From contig JAZLFA010000041.1 in assembly GCA_045615545.1 (NCBI GenBank), positions 1-51,983 of the forward strand: 51,983 nt of DNA. Direction: 5' to 3'. The notes beneath the pieces were generated by a model. That model did no database searches and had not been told where the DNA came from. It worked only from the letters and a program-made list of their open reading frames with translations. This document shows, piece by piece, positions 16,091 through 23,178 of this stretch. Source of the DNA: SIG220 sp045615545. GTDB lineage: Bacteria; Bacillota_I; Bacilli_A; RFN20; CAG-826. Each line of letters opens with the position of its first letter. Position 1 is the first letter of the stretch. Both the position numbers and the translations under genes were made by a program.

Positions 16091-17041
16091 ATGGTAAAAA
16101 TTCGACATTATTTTATTACATTAGGCATTTTACTTGCTCTTCTTGTTGTTGGTGCTTGTTTAGATCTAAATTGTAGTGAAGTATTATTTAACGCTAATTC
16201 AAATTTTACCAGCGCGATATGTGCTAGTAATTATATGTTAATTATTTATTTCTTCCTATGTTTCTTGGGGTTAACGTTATTTCTAATAACGATTCCTAAA
16301 AATCGTGGGTGGTTAACATGGGGTCCATTTGTTATTGGAATACTTTTATTAGGCCTTTCTATTTATGAATACTTTAAAGATTTAATGGAATTTGGTGGAT
16401 CTAAATACTTTAATGGCACTTTTGAAAATAATATTTATGGCGAAGTGGGTATGTGGATTCATAACTTAGTTATCTTTGTTGCATTGGCTGTTTGTGTATA
16501 TTTGGCCTATCATTTCGTTTTCAAAAAATGCGATCAACAAAAAGTATTTACCGCCACTAAAATTATGGTTGTTATGTTTGTGTTAGAACTTGGCTTGTCC
16601 GTTGTCATTAAATATATTTGGTCTAGACCAAGACCATGGTATGTTTTTAGTGGACTTGATGGTTTAAAACCAGAAGAAATCTTTAGATATGTCTACCAAC
16701 CTCAACCATTTGCGTGCTTAAAGACTACTGGAGTTGTGCAATCTTCTTGGGTCAAATCTTTCCCTAGTGGACATACTGGTAGAGCTACAACTACATTTGC
16801 TAGCTTAATTGTTTTGGCTACTGTCTTCCCTAAATTTGATAATCGTTTTACTAGAACTTTGTTACTATATTTTGCAACGTTCTTCGCAATTTTTGTTGGA
16901 TTCTTAAGAGTGTTAGGTGGCGCTCATTTTTTAAGCGATGTTATGTTTGGGGCAATAATATCAATTACTGTTTGTTATTTTGTTCCTAAATTCTTAGAAA
17001 GCAAAAAGAAAATAGTATTTACAGATTCTAACAAAGAATAA
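16091..17041 (+). CDS. PAP2-superfamily membrane phosphatase
   Basis: 316 aa, six predicted helices. The three phosphatase motifs are complete: KYIWSRPRP (near 178), FPSGH (near 227) and RVLGGAHFLSD (near 277; Arg, His nucleophile, Asp). PAP2 membrane enzymes dephosphorylate undecaprenyl pyrophosphate, phosphatidate or phosphatidylglycerol phosphate at the outer face. The extra 115 residues N-terminal to the motifs are mostly helices. SD TTAGGAG. Monocistronic; no clear terminator follows, only AT-rich sequence. Which lipid it uses cannot be read from sequence. Confidence 0.88.
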   Translation: MVKIRHYFITLGILLALLVVGACLDLNCSEVLFNANSNFTSAICASNYMLIIYFFLCFLGLTLFLITIPKNRGWLTWGPFVIGILLLGLSIYEYFKDLMEFGGSKYFNGTFENNIYGEVGMWIHNLVIFVALAVCVYLAYHFVFKKCDQQKVFTATKIMVVMFVLELGLSVVIKYIWSRPRPWYVFSGLDGLKPEEIFRYVYQPQPFACLKTTGVVQSSWVKSFPSGHTGRATTTFASLIVLATVFPKFDNRFTRTLLLYFATFFAIFVGFLRVLGGAHFLSDVMFGAIISITVCYFVPKFLESKKKIVFTDSNKE

Positions 17042-17124
17042 CTATATTAATTGATTAATAAAAAGTACGGAATTATTATCAAAACGTGCCTTTAATTTTA
17101 AAAATTTTTAATTTTTCTCTTGCA

Positions 17125-17152
17125 ATAATATTTTATGGTGGTATAACTATTA
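17125..17152 (+). promoter_or_regulatory. Strong promoter of the 81-aa protein gene
   Basis: -35 TTGCAA, 16-nt spacer, -10 TATAAC. It gives a leader of about 60 nt with secondary structure before the start codon. Confidence 0.6.
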
Positions 17153-17171
17153 GCAATTAAAGAGTAAATCA

Positions 17172-17208
17172 CCTCTTCGTTTCGTCCGAAATGACGTAAA
17201 ACTAGAGG
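17172..17208 (+). promoter_or_regulatory. Leader hairpin that may mask the SD
   Basis: CCTCT (17172-17176) is complementary to AGAGG (17204-17208), the 5' half of the AGAGGAGG SD. The intervening bases form their own TTTC-GTCC-GAAA hairpin. This may give translational control; it is inferred from base pairing only. Confidence 0.35.
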
Positions 17209-17217
17209 AGGATTAAT

Positions 17218-17463
17218 ATGATTAACTCAATTGAAATGCCAGTAAGATTAGTAAATAACACCTATTACTCCTTGAGCATCGTAGGTGCTGGTAAAAAAAG
17301 TGACACCGATGGAATCTACAATTCCCGTCAACAAGCGGAAAAAGTAATGTACAAAATGGTGAAAAAACTTGGTACCAAAATCGTTACTACTTACGAAGAT
17401 CATCACGATAAAACATACATCTGTGATAATAATGTCAGCTTCTATATTCAAAGATATTGCTAG
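17218..17463 (+). CDS. Small protein of unknown function (81 aa)
   Basis: 81 aa, no TM or signal peptide, predicted alpha/beta, basic in the middle (KVMYKMVKKLG), three aromatic residues near the N terminus and a C-terminal Cys. I do not recognise the family. That it is a real gene is supported by a strong promoter, a perfect AGAGGAGG SD, a TAG stop and its own terminator 24 nt downstream. C-ending codons are more frequent than in neighbours, which fits high expression. It stands alone between PAP2 and the ABC exporter, so context gives no clue to function. Confidence 0.75.
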   Translation: MINSIEMPVRLVNNTYYSLSIVGAGKKSDTDGIYNSRQQAEKVMYKMVKKLGTKIVTTYEDHHDKTYICDNNVSFYIQRYC

Positions 17464-17486
17464 TTGGCATTAGCAAAACCAAAACT

Positions 17487-17511
17487 AAAAGACGAGAAAT
17501 CGTCTTTTTTT
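17487..17511 (+). terminator. Intrinsic terminator after the 81-aa gene
   Basis: AAAAGACGA/TCGTCTTTT stem capped by a GAAA tetraloop, with a T-run. Confidence 0.92.
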
Positions 17512-17512
17512 G

Positions 17513-17541
17513 TTTAACTAATATTTAAATAATATTATTAT
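17513..17541 (+). promoter_or_regulatory. Promoter of likely leaderless ABC-exporter mRNA
   Basis: -35 TTTAAC (17513-17518), 17-nt spacer, -10 TATTAT (17536-17541), then 9 nt to the ATG. No SD. Overlapping TATTAT/TATATT alternatives exist within the AT run, so the exact -10 is ambiguous. Confidence 0.5.
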
Positions 17542-17550
17542 TATATTTGT

Positions 17551-19344
17551 ATGTTGTTCGGAAAATATGTAAACAAATTTTATAAAAAATATGCCTTCTT
17601 TTTTATTGCGGGCATACTTTTACTTATCGCTGTTGACTGGATTCAACTATATATTCCTGAATTTACTGGAAATATTGTTACTTTATTAACAGGTACCATT
17701 ACTCCTGAAGCAAAAACTCAAATTGGACTTTATATTTTATATATATTATTAGTCGCCGTCGGAATGTTTTTTGGGCGTTTGGGTTGGCGTGCTTGTATTT
17801 TATTTACTGCCTTAAAAATTGAACGAGATATACGTAGAGATATGTTTATGAAAGCGGAACGCCTTTCTTTATCATATTTTCACGAGAATAGTGTTGGCAC
17901 TGTTATGGCTTGGTTTACTAATGATCTTGATACTATTCAAGAATCATTTGGCTGGGGCATAAACATGATGGTGGATGGAATATTCCTTCTTATTTTAACA
18001 GTAGTTAAAATGTTTGTTAATGTTGACTGGTTCCTTTCCGTTATTGCTCTAGCCCCTGTTATTTTAATTGTTATTTGGGGAATGCTTGTTGAAAAAGCAA
18101 TGAGTGAACATTGGGACGCTAGACAAAAAAGCTTTGATAAACTATATGATTTTACCCAAGAAAACTTTACTGGCATTAGAGTAATTAAAGCCTTTGTAAA
18201 AGAAAACCAAGAGATTTTTGCTTTCTCCAAAGTTGCAAAAAATAATTACAATTCGCAATTCTCTTTTGTCAAAGTAAGCATTAGGTTTGATGTTGCAATT
18301 GAAGTGATTATTTCGCTTATTGTTGCTGTTATTCTTGGTTTTGGTGGATGGTTTGTTTATGCCGCTGCTTCGGGTAATCCGATTGTTATTGGCGGTTATG
18401 TGGTAAATCTTGAAACCGGTAAATTAGTTGAATTCTTAGGCTATTTTGATACATTAATTTGGCCATTAATTGCTCTTGGACAAATGATTACAATGCGCGC
18501 AAAAGCAAAAGCATCTTTAAGTCGTATTGTTAAATTTATTGACGCTCCCGAAGATATATCAGATCGTCCTGATAGTGTTGATTTAGAGGTAAAAGGTAAA
18601 ATAACATTTAGCCATTTCTTCTTTAAATATCCTGATAATGTTGATGAAGAATACCTTCATGATATTAATCTTATGATTAATCCAGGAGAAACAATTGGTG
18701 TAGTTGGAAAAATTGGCTGTGGTAAATCTACATTAATGAATTCTTTATTACGTCTATATAATGTTACTCCAAGAAGTGTGTTTATTGACGATGTTGATAT
18801 TATGGATATTAAACTTGAAACATTAAGGAAAAGTATCGCTGTTGTGCCGCAGGAAAATTTCTTATTCTCCGATACGATAGAAAGTAATATTAATTTCGCT
18901 AATAACGCGATGAGCCTTGATTTTGCTAAAAAAGCTGCTGCTTTTGCCGGCGTAAATGAAGATATTATGGGCTTTTCTAAACAATATAGCACTGTAAGTG
19001 GTGAAAGAGGAGTTACTCTTTCTGGTGGACAAAAACAACGTATCTCATTAGCAAGAGCGTTTGCTAAGGATGCACCAATTATGATTTTAGATGACTCTGT
19101 TAGTGCTGTTGATTTAAAAACTGAAGAATTAATTTTAAAAAATATTAAAGAACAACGTAAAGGCAAGACCACAATTGTAGTTGCCTCTAGAGTTTCTACC
19201 GTTTCACATTTTGATCGCATTATTGTCTTAAATGATGGTAAATTAGAAGCTTTTGATACACCGATAAATTTAATGAAGAATTCACCTACATATCAAAAGA
19301 TGGTCTTCTTACAAAAACTCGAAAAAGAAGTAGAAGGGAGGTAA
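17551..19344 (+). CDS. Heterodimeric ABC exporter subunit A (degenerate-site half)
   Basis: 597 aa: six-helix ABC1 membrane domain (1-320) and NBD (345-597). Walker A G386-T394 (GKIGCGKST) and a perfect LSGGQ (490-494), but the catalytic Glu after Walker B is D515 (ILDDS) and the H-loop His is S546 (VASRVST). Such losses mark the non-catalytic half of heterodimeric exporters such as BmrCD or TM287/288. Its LSGGQ should complete the active site built by the partner's intact Walker motifs. The partner starts 2 nt downstream. No SD; appears leaderless. Likely exports drugs, peptides or lipids. Confidence 0.93.
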   Translation: MLFGKYVNKFYKKYAFFFIAGILLLIAVDWIQLYIPEFTGNIVTLLTGTITPEAKTQIGLYILYILLVAVGMFFGRLGWRACILFTALKIERDIRRDMFMKAERLSLSYFHENSVGTVMAWFTNDLDTIQESFGWGINMMVDGIFLLILTVVKMFVNVDWFLSVIALAPVILIVIWGMLVEKAMSEHWDARQKSFDKLYDFTQENFTGIRVIKAFVKENQEIFAFSKVAKNNYNSQFSFVKVSIRFDVAIEVIISLIVAVILGFGGWFVYAAASGNPIVIGGYVVNLETGKLVEFLGYFDTLIWPLIALGQMITMRAKAKASLSRIVKFIDAPEDISDRPDSVDLEVKGKITFSHFFFKYPDNVDEEYLHDINLMINPGETIGVVGKIGCGKSTLMNSLLRLYNVTPRSVFIDDVDIMDIKLETLRKSIAVVPQENFLFSDTIESNINFANNAMSLDFAKKAAAFAGVNEDIMGFSKQYSTVSGERGVTLSGGQKQRISLARAFAKDAPIMILDDSVSAVDLKTEELILKNIKEQRKGKTTIVVASRVSTVSHFDRIIVLNDGKLEAFDTPINLMKNSPTYQKMVFLQKLEKEVEGR

Positions 19345-19346
19345 AA

Positions 19347-21122
19347 ATGAACGATGAGTTAATGGCCCTAAAAGGCGATAAGCATTTACCAAACAAAGTG
19401 CTTTATAAACGAATTTGGAAATATCTTAAACCATATTGGCCTAAGTTCCTTTTAGCGTTATTTTTAATCCTTCTTAATGTTGGTACTAATATCGTCATTC
19501 CTTTATTTACTTCTTACTTGACTGATTATTTATCAAAAGGCATATTCAATGAACCTTTAAAAATAATTCTAATGTGCGCGTTAGGACAGCTGGGAATATC
19601 TATTGCGTCACAGATAATTTTATATTTTGAAAGCATTATATTATGTAAGACTGGTGAAACTATTGTTTATAACATTCGTATGGAAGTTTTTGCTCATATA
19701 GAAAATATGTCACAAAATCAATTTAACGAAATGCCTGTTGGTAGCTTGGTTACTCGTGTTGCTAACTATACTGCAAGTATGTCGGAATTATTTACTTCCA
19801 CAATTGTTAATATGATTCGAAATATTTTAACAGTTATTGGTGTATATATTATCATGTTAACAGTTAACCCACTTTTAAGTGCATTGTTATTACCAGTTTT
19901 AGCGCTTGTTGCTTTTGTTTCTCTCTTCTTTAGAAAAGTAGTAACTAAATATTTTGTTATTGAAAGAGGGGCATTAAGCGACTTAAATACTTACCTAAAC
20001 GAGAACTTATCTGGAATGAAGATTATTCAACTCTTTAACCAAGAAGAACGTAAATTAAAAGAGTTTGACATAAATAACAATTATTATTACAAATCCAGAC
20101 TTAAAGTCTTTATTGCCTTTAGTATTTATCGCCCACTCATTTCATTAATTTATTTCTTGGCGGTTGCGATGACATTCTATCTTGGCATTCAAGACTGGAT
20201 TGCTATTACCAGTGGTGGTGTCGTTGCGTTCTACTTATATTTATCGAGATTCTTTAACCCTATTCAAAATTTAGCGGATCAACTTAATTCCCTTCAAAAA
20301 GCAAGAACTGCTTCTGAAAGATTATTAAATCTTTTGGATGTTCAACCTCAAGTTCTTGATGTTCCTGAAGCAAAAGATATTGAAAAATTTAATGGTAAGA
20401 TTGAGTTTAAACATGTTTGGTTCGCTTATGAAGAAGAAAATTGGATATTAAAAGATGTTAGTTTTGTTATCGAACCAAAAACAACAGTTGCTTTTGTTGG
20501 TGCGACAGGAAGTGGAAAAACCACAATTCTATCTTTGATTGTTAGAAATTATACTATACAAAAAGGAACAATTTTAATTGATGATATGGATATTAATAGT
20601 ATAACTATTACTTCGCTAAGAAAAGCTGTTGGACAGATGCTTCAAGATGTATTCTTATTTACTGGAAATATAAGAGATAATATTACGCTTCACGATGACT
20701 CATTTAGTGATGAACAAGTTAATGAAGCTTGTAAATATGTTAATGCGGATAGGTTTATTAATAAGTTGCCTAAGCGACTAGATCAAGAAGTGATTGAAAG
20801 AGGTGAAAACTTCTCTCAAGGCCAACGCCAGTTACTCTCCTTTGCACGTACTGTTTTGCATCAGCCACAAATCCTTATATTGGATGAAGCTACCGCGAAT
20901 ATTGATACTGAAACCGAAGTATTAATTCAAGAAAGCTTAGAAAAAATGAAGAGTATTGGAACTATGTTAATTGTTGCTCATCGATTATCAACTATTCAAA
21001 AGAGTGATCAAATATTTGTATTACAAAATGGCCAGATTATTGAAAGAGGAAATCATCAATCATTGCTTAAGCAAAAAGGGCAATATTACAAACTGTATCA
21101 ATTGCAATTTGAAGAAGAGTAA
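19347..21122 (+). CDS. Heterodimeric ABC exporter subunit B (catalytic half)
   Basis: 591 aa, same domain order as its partner. Walker A G385-T392 (GATGSGKT), catalytic E514 after Walker B (ILDEAT) and H545 are intact, while the signature is FSQGQ (489-493) instead of LSGGQ. The defects are therefore exactly complementary to subunit A: one consensus and one degenerate ATP site. A strong GGGAGGT SD lies within the end of subunit A. The operon ends with the terminator immediately after the stop. Confidence 0.94.
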   Translation: MNDELMALKGDKHLPNKVLYKRIWKYLKPYWPKFLLALFLILLNVGTNIVIPLFTSYLTDYLSKGIFNEPLKIILMCALGQLGISIASQIILYFESIILCKTGETIVYNIRMEVFAHIENMSQNQFNEMPVGSLVTRVANYTASMSELFTSTIVNMIRNILTVIGVYIIMLTVNPLLSALLLPVLALVAFVSLFFRKVVTKYFVIERGALSDLNTYLNENLSGMKIIQLFNQEERKLKEFDINNNYYYKSRLKVFIAFSIYRPLISLIYFLAVAMTFYLGIQDWIAITSGGVVAFYLYLSRFFNPIQNLADQLNSLQKARTASERLLNLLDVQPQVLDVPEAKDIEKFNGKIEFKHVWFAYEEENWILKDVSFVIEPKTTVAFVGATGSGKTTILSLIVRNYTIQKGTILIDDMDINSITITSLRKAVGQMLQDVFLFTGNIRDNITLHDDSFSDEQVNEACKYVNADRFINKLPKRLDQEVIERGENFSQGQRQLLSFARTVLHQPQILILDEATANIDTETEVLIQESLEKMKSIGTMLIVAHRLSTIQKSDQIFVLQNGQIIERGNHQSLLKQKGQYYKLYQLQFEEE

Positions 21123-21141
21123 TAAGTACTCTTTTTCTTTT
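21112..21141 (+). terminator. Terminator of the ABC exporter operon
   Basis: AGAGTA/TACTCT stem, ATAAG loop, extended by A-T and G-T pairs into a TTTTTCTTTT tail. It overlaps the last codons of subunit B. Confidence 0.75.
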
Positions 21142-21160
21142 GTTTCAATAAAATAATGAG

Positions 21161-21254
21161 GAGCTCCCTCTTGCATTTAGGAGGGTGAAGCGGTTATCAT
21201 AATGGTGTGTGTTGGGAGAACATCTTGATAACCAAGAGATGTTTCCCTTTTTTT
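21161..21254 (+). ncRNA. Candidate antitoxin RNA (antisense to the toxin mRNA 3' end)
   Basis: About 94 nt. A 5' hairpin CCCTC (21166-21170)/GAGGG (21181-21185) and a strong 3' terminator stem (21214-21247, 12-13 pairs, one bulge) are followed by seven Ts (21248-21254). The terminator loop (GATAACC, 21227-21233) is complementary to GGTTATC at 21192-21198, allowing a 7-bp pseudoknot. A weak TAAAAT (21149-21154) could be the -10. No ORF fits. It ends 3 nt short of the stop of the minus-strand peptide gene, so it would be antisense to that mRNA's 3' region. Confidence 0.45.
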
Positions 21255-21256
21255 AT

Positions 21257-21355
21257 CTACCGCTTATGTAAAGCTACAAAAGTGATACAAATAACTAGCA
21301 CCATTAGGAATGTGATTTCTAAAAGTTTCATTCCTTTCTGCAAGAGGGCTTTCAT
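21257..21355 (-). CDS. Candidate type I toxin, 32-aa membrane peptide
   Basis: Reads MKALLQKGMKLLEITF then LMVLVICITFVALHKR: a basic N terminus, one membrane helix (about 14-29) and a basic tail. Size and layout match type I toxins (TxpA/BsrG/Fst/holin-like classes), though I recognise no exact family. AGGAGG lies at 21377-21372 but is 16 nt from this ATG. It is ideally placed (9 nt) for an overlapping out-of-frame ATG at 21362 that encodes no hydrophobic peptide, so the start is not secure; a tiny M-A-S leader ORF (ATG 21370) could couple to it. The plus-strand RNA converges on its 3' end. Confidence 0.45.
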   Translation of the reverse strand: MKALLQKGMKLLEITFLMVLVICITFVALHKR

Positions 21356-21397
21356 GGGTCATGACGCCATGCCTCCTAATGAGGAAATCAATAATTC

Positions 21398-21418
21398 CCC
21401 CATATTTATAAATAGGGG
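21398..21418. promoter_or_regulatory. GC-capped palindrome over the putative toxin promoter
   Basis: CCCC and GGGG flank the 12-bp palindrome TATTTATAAATA, with one unpaired base. The minus-strand -10 candidate TATAAA lies inside. It could be an operator or a 5' stem of the toxin mRNA; no good -35 accompanies it. Confidence 0.35.
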
Positions 21419-21465
21419 TAAAAAGTTAATTTTTCATAAAAATATAAATAAAAAAGAATCATAAA

Positions 21466-21493
21466 TTGGCAACTTGCTTGTTTTATTTATAAT
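21466..21493 (+). promoter_or_regulatory. Promoter of the cardiolipin synthase operon
   Basis: -35 TTGGCA (21466-21471), 16-nt spacer, -10 TATAAT (21488-21493). One of the strongest promoters in the window. It gives a leader of about 77 nt ending in AAGGAGG. Apart from the toxin-antitoxin candidate and this promoter, the 454-base gap at 21123-21576 holds no other gene I can support. Confidence 0.7.
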
Positions 21494-21576
21494 AAATAGT
21501 TAAGATTATATAGACTCTTATGTAAACGATATAGTTTGCGTAGTGTTTGATATATTAATATTTAAGGAGGCTAATT

Positions 21577-23166
21577 ATGAAAAAAGATAATGATAAATAT
21601 AACAAAATTGTCAAAAAGCCTTCCTTTATATTTTCTCGATCATTTATTTGCTTTGTTATTTTATTGATTGAAGTTTCTGCCATTGTTGCTTTGATGGTGA
21701 TATTTAATCAATCGCATGTTGCTATTTTTGCTGTATCAGAAACTATTGCAATTATTGGTGCGTTATTTGTCATTAATGACAAGAGTGATCCATCATATAA
21801 GATTACATGGCTTTTCTTTATGACCGTGTTTTCACTACTTGGTGTTGTTTTCTATTTCTTGTTTGCGAATAAGAAATTTACCAAAAAAGAAAAGATGAAA
21901 ACCGCTCGAGTTAGAAACGAATTACAAAAAGGAATGAATTCTCGTCTAAGTGATGCGATGACTGAAAGAATTGATATTGATAAAGAACCTGATGCATATA
22001 ACATTTCCCATTACATCAAAAATGCTGCCGGTATTGATATCTTTAGAGATACCCATGTTGATTACTATGCTTGGGGTGATGATGCTTTTCAACCAATGCT
22101 TGATGCCTTAAAAAGCGCTAAACATTACATTTTTATGGAATATTTCATCATTGACCATGGTAAATTCTGGAATTCAATATTAGAAATATTAATGCAAAAA
22201 GCTAAAGAAGGCGTTGATGTTAGGGTTATTTATGATGACTTAGGATGTATGACAACGTTACACAGCAAGTATTACTTATATTTAAGAGATAATGCTATTA
22301 AAGCCTATAAATATTCACCAATTAAACCAGTTCTCGATATTAGAATGAATAACCGTGATCATAGAAAAATCCTTGTTGTTGATGGCTATATTGGGTTTAC
22401 TGGTGGAATCAATATTGCTGATGAATACATAAATGAGATTGTTAGATTTGGCAAATGGAAAGATAACGCTATTAGGCTTGAAGGTGATGGCGTATTTGGT
22501 TTAACCGCTCTTTTCTTAGCTACATGGACATCGATTACAAAAGAAAAAGAGGATGTTAATTATGTTGACTATCTTCCAATTCGACATAACTTAAATATTG
22601 AAAAAATTAAAGTTCGAAATGGATTCGTGCAGCCTTATGGTTCGCTTCCATATAACTATGAGACTGTTGGTGCTAAAGTCTATATCGATATGTTGATGCG
22701 TGCCAAAAAATATGTGTACATATCTACTCCATATTTGATTCTTAATAAGGAAATGGAAAACGCGATATGTCAAGCGTGCAAAAATGGTGCTAAAGTTAAA
22801 CTTTTAACCCCACATATCCCTGATAAGAAAATGGTCTTCCAGTTAACGCGAAGTTTCTATAAGCCGCTTATTGAAGCTGGTGTTGAAATATACGAATTCA
22901 CTCCTGGATTTGTACATGCAAAAACGTTTGTGGTCGATGGAGAAATGGCCACTGTTGGAACAATTAACTTAGATTATCGTAGCTTGTTCCTACACTGTGA
23001 AAATGGTGCGTTCTTATATAAGGTTGATTGTATCAAAGATATAGAAAAAGATTTCGAAAATACCTTCATGGTGTCGATGCCATATACAAAAGAAATGGTT
23101 GATAAGACCAAATGGTACACTAGAGGTTTTAGAGCAATACTAAGAGTATTTGCCCCGTTAATGTAA
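21577..23166 (+). CDS. cls: Cardiolipin synthase (phospholipase D family)
   Basis: 529 aa. Two N-terminal helices (about 15-70), then two PLD domains with HKD motifs: H262-K264-D269 (HRKILVVD) and H447-K449-D454 (HAKTFVVD). The enzyme joins two phosphatidylglycerols to cardiolipin at the membrane. Length and N-terminal anchor match Firmicute Cls; the region between TM2 and the first PLD domain is slightly longer than usual. A perfect AAGGAGG SD precedes the ATG. It is 12 nt upstream of the MacB-like gene and probably cotranscribed with it and rimO. Confidence 0.93.
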   Translation: MKKDNDKYNKIVKKPSFIFSRSFICFVILLIEVSAIVALMVIFNQSHVAIFAVSETIAIIGALFVINDKSDPSYKITWLFFMTVFSLLGVVFYFLFANKKFTKKEKMKTARVRNELQKGMNSRLSDAMTERIDIDKEPDAYNISHYIKNAAGIDIFRDTHVDYYAWGDDAFQPMLDALKSAKHYIFMEYFIIDHGKFWNSILEILMQKAKEGVDVRVIYDDLGCMTTLHSKYYLYLRDNAIKAYKYSPIKPVLDIRMNNRDHRKILVVDGYIGFTGGINIADEYINEIVRFGKWKDNAIRLEGDGVFGLTALFLATWTSITKEKEDVNYVDYLPIRHNLNIEKIKVRNGFVQPYGSLPYNYETVGAKVYIDMLMRAKKYVYISTPYLILNKEMENAICQACKNGAKVKLLTPHIPDKKMVFQLTRSFYKPLIEAGVEIYEFTPGFVHAKTFVVDGEMATVGTINLDYRSLFLHCENGAFLYKVDCIKDIEKDFENTFMVSMPYTKEMVDKTKWYTRGFRAILRVFAPLM

Positions 23167-23178
23167 AGGAGAAAATAA

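Noticed and set aside
21264..21362. Overlapping minus-strand ORF from the ATG at 21362 (33 codons including stop)
   Set aside because: It has the better SD spacing, but the product is polar with no recognisable features; the hydrophobic frame is more likely the functional one.
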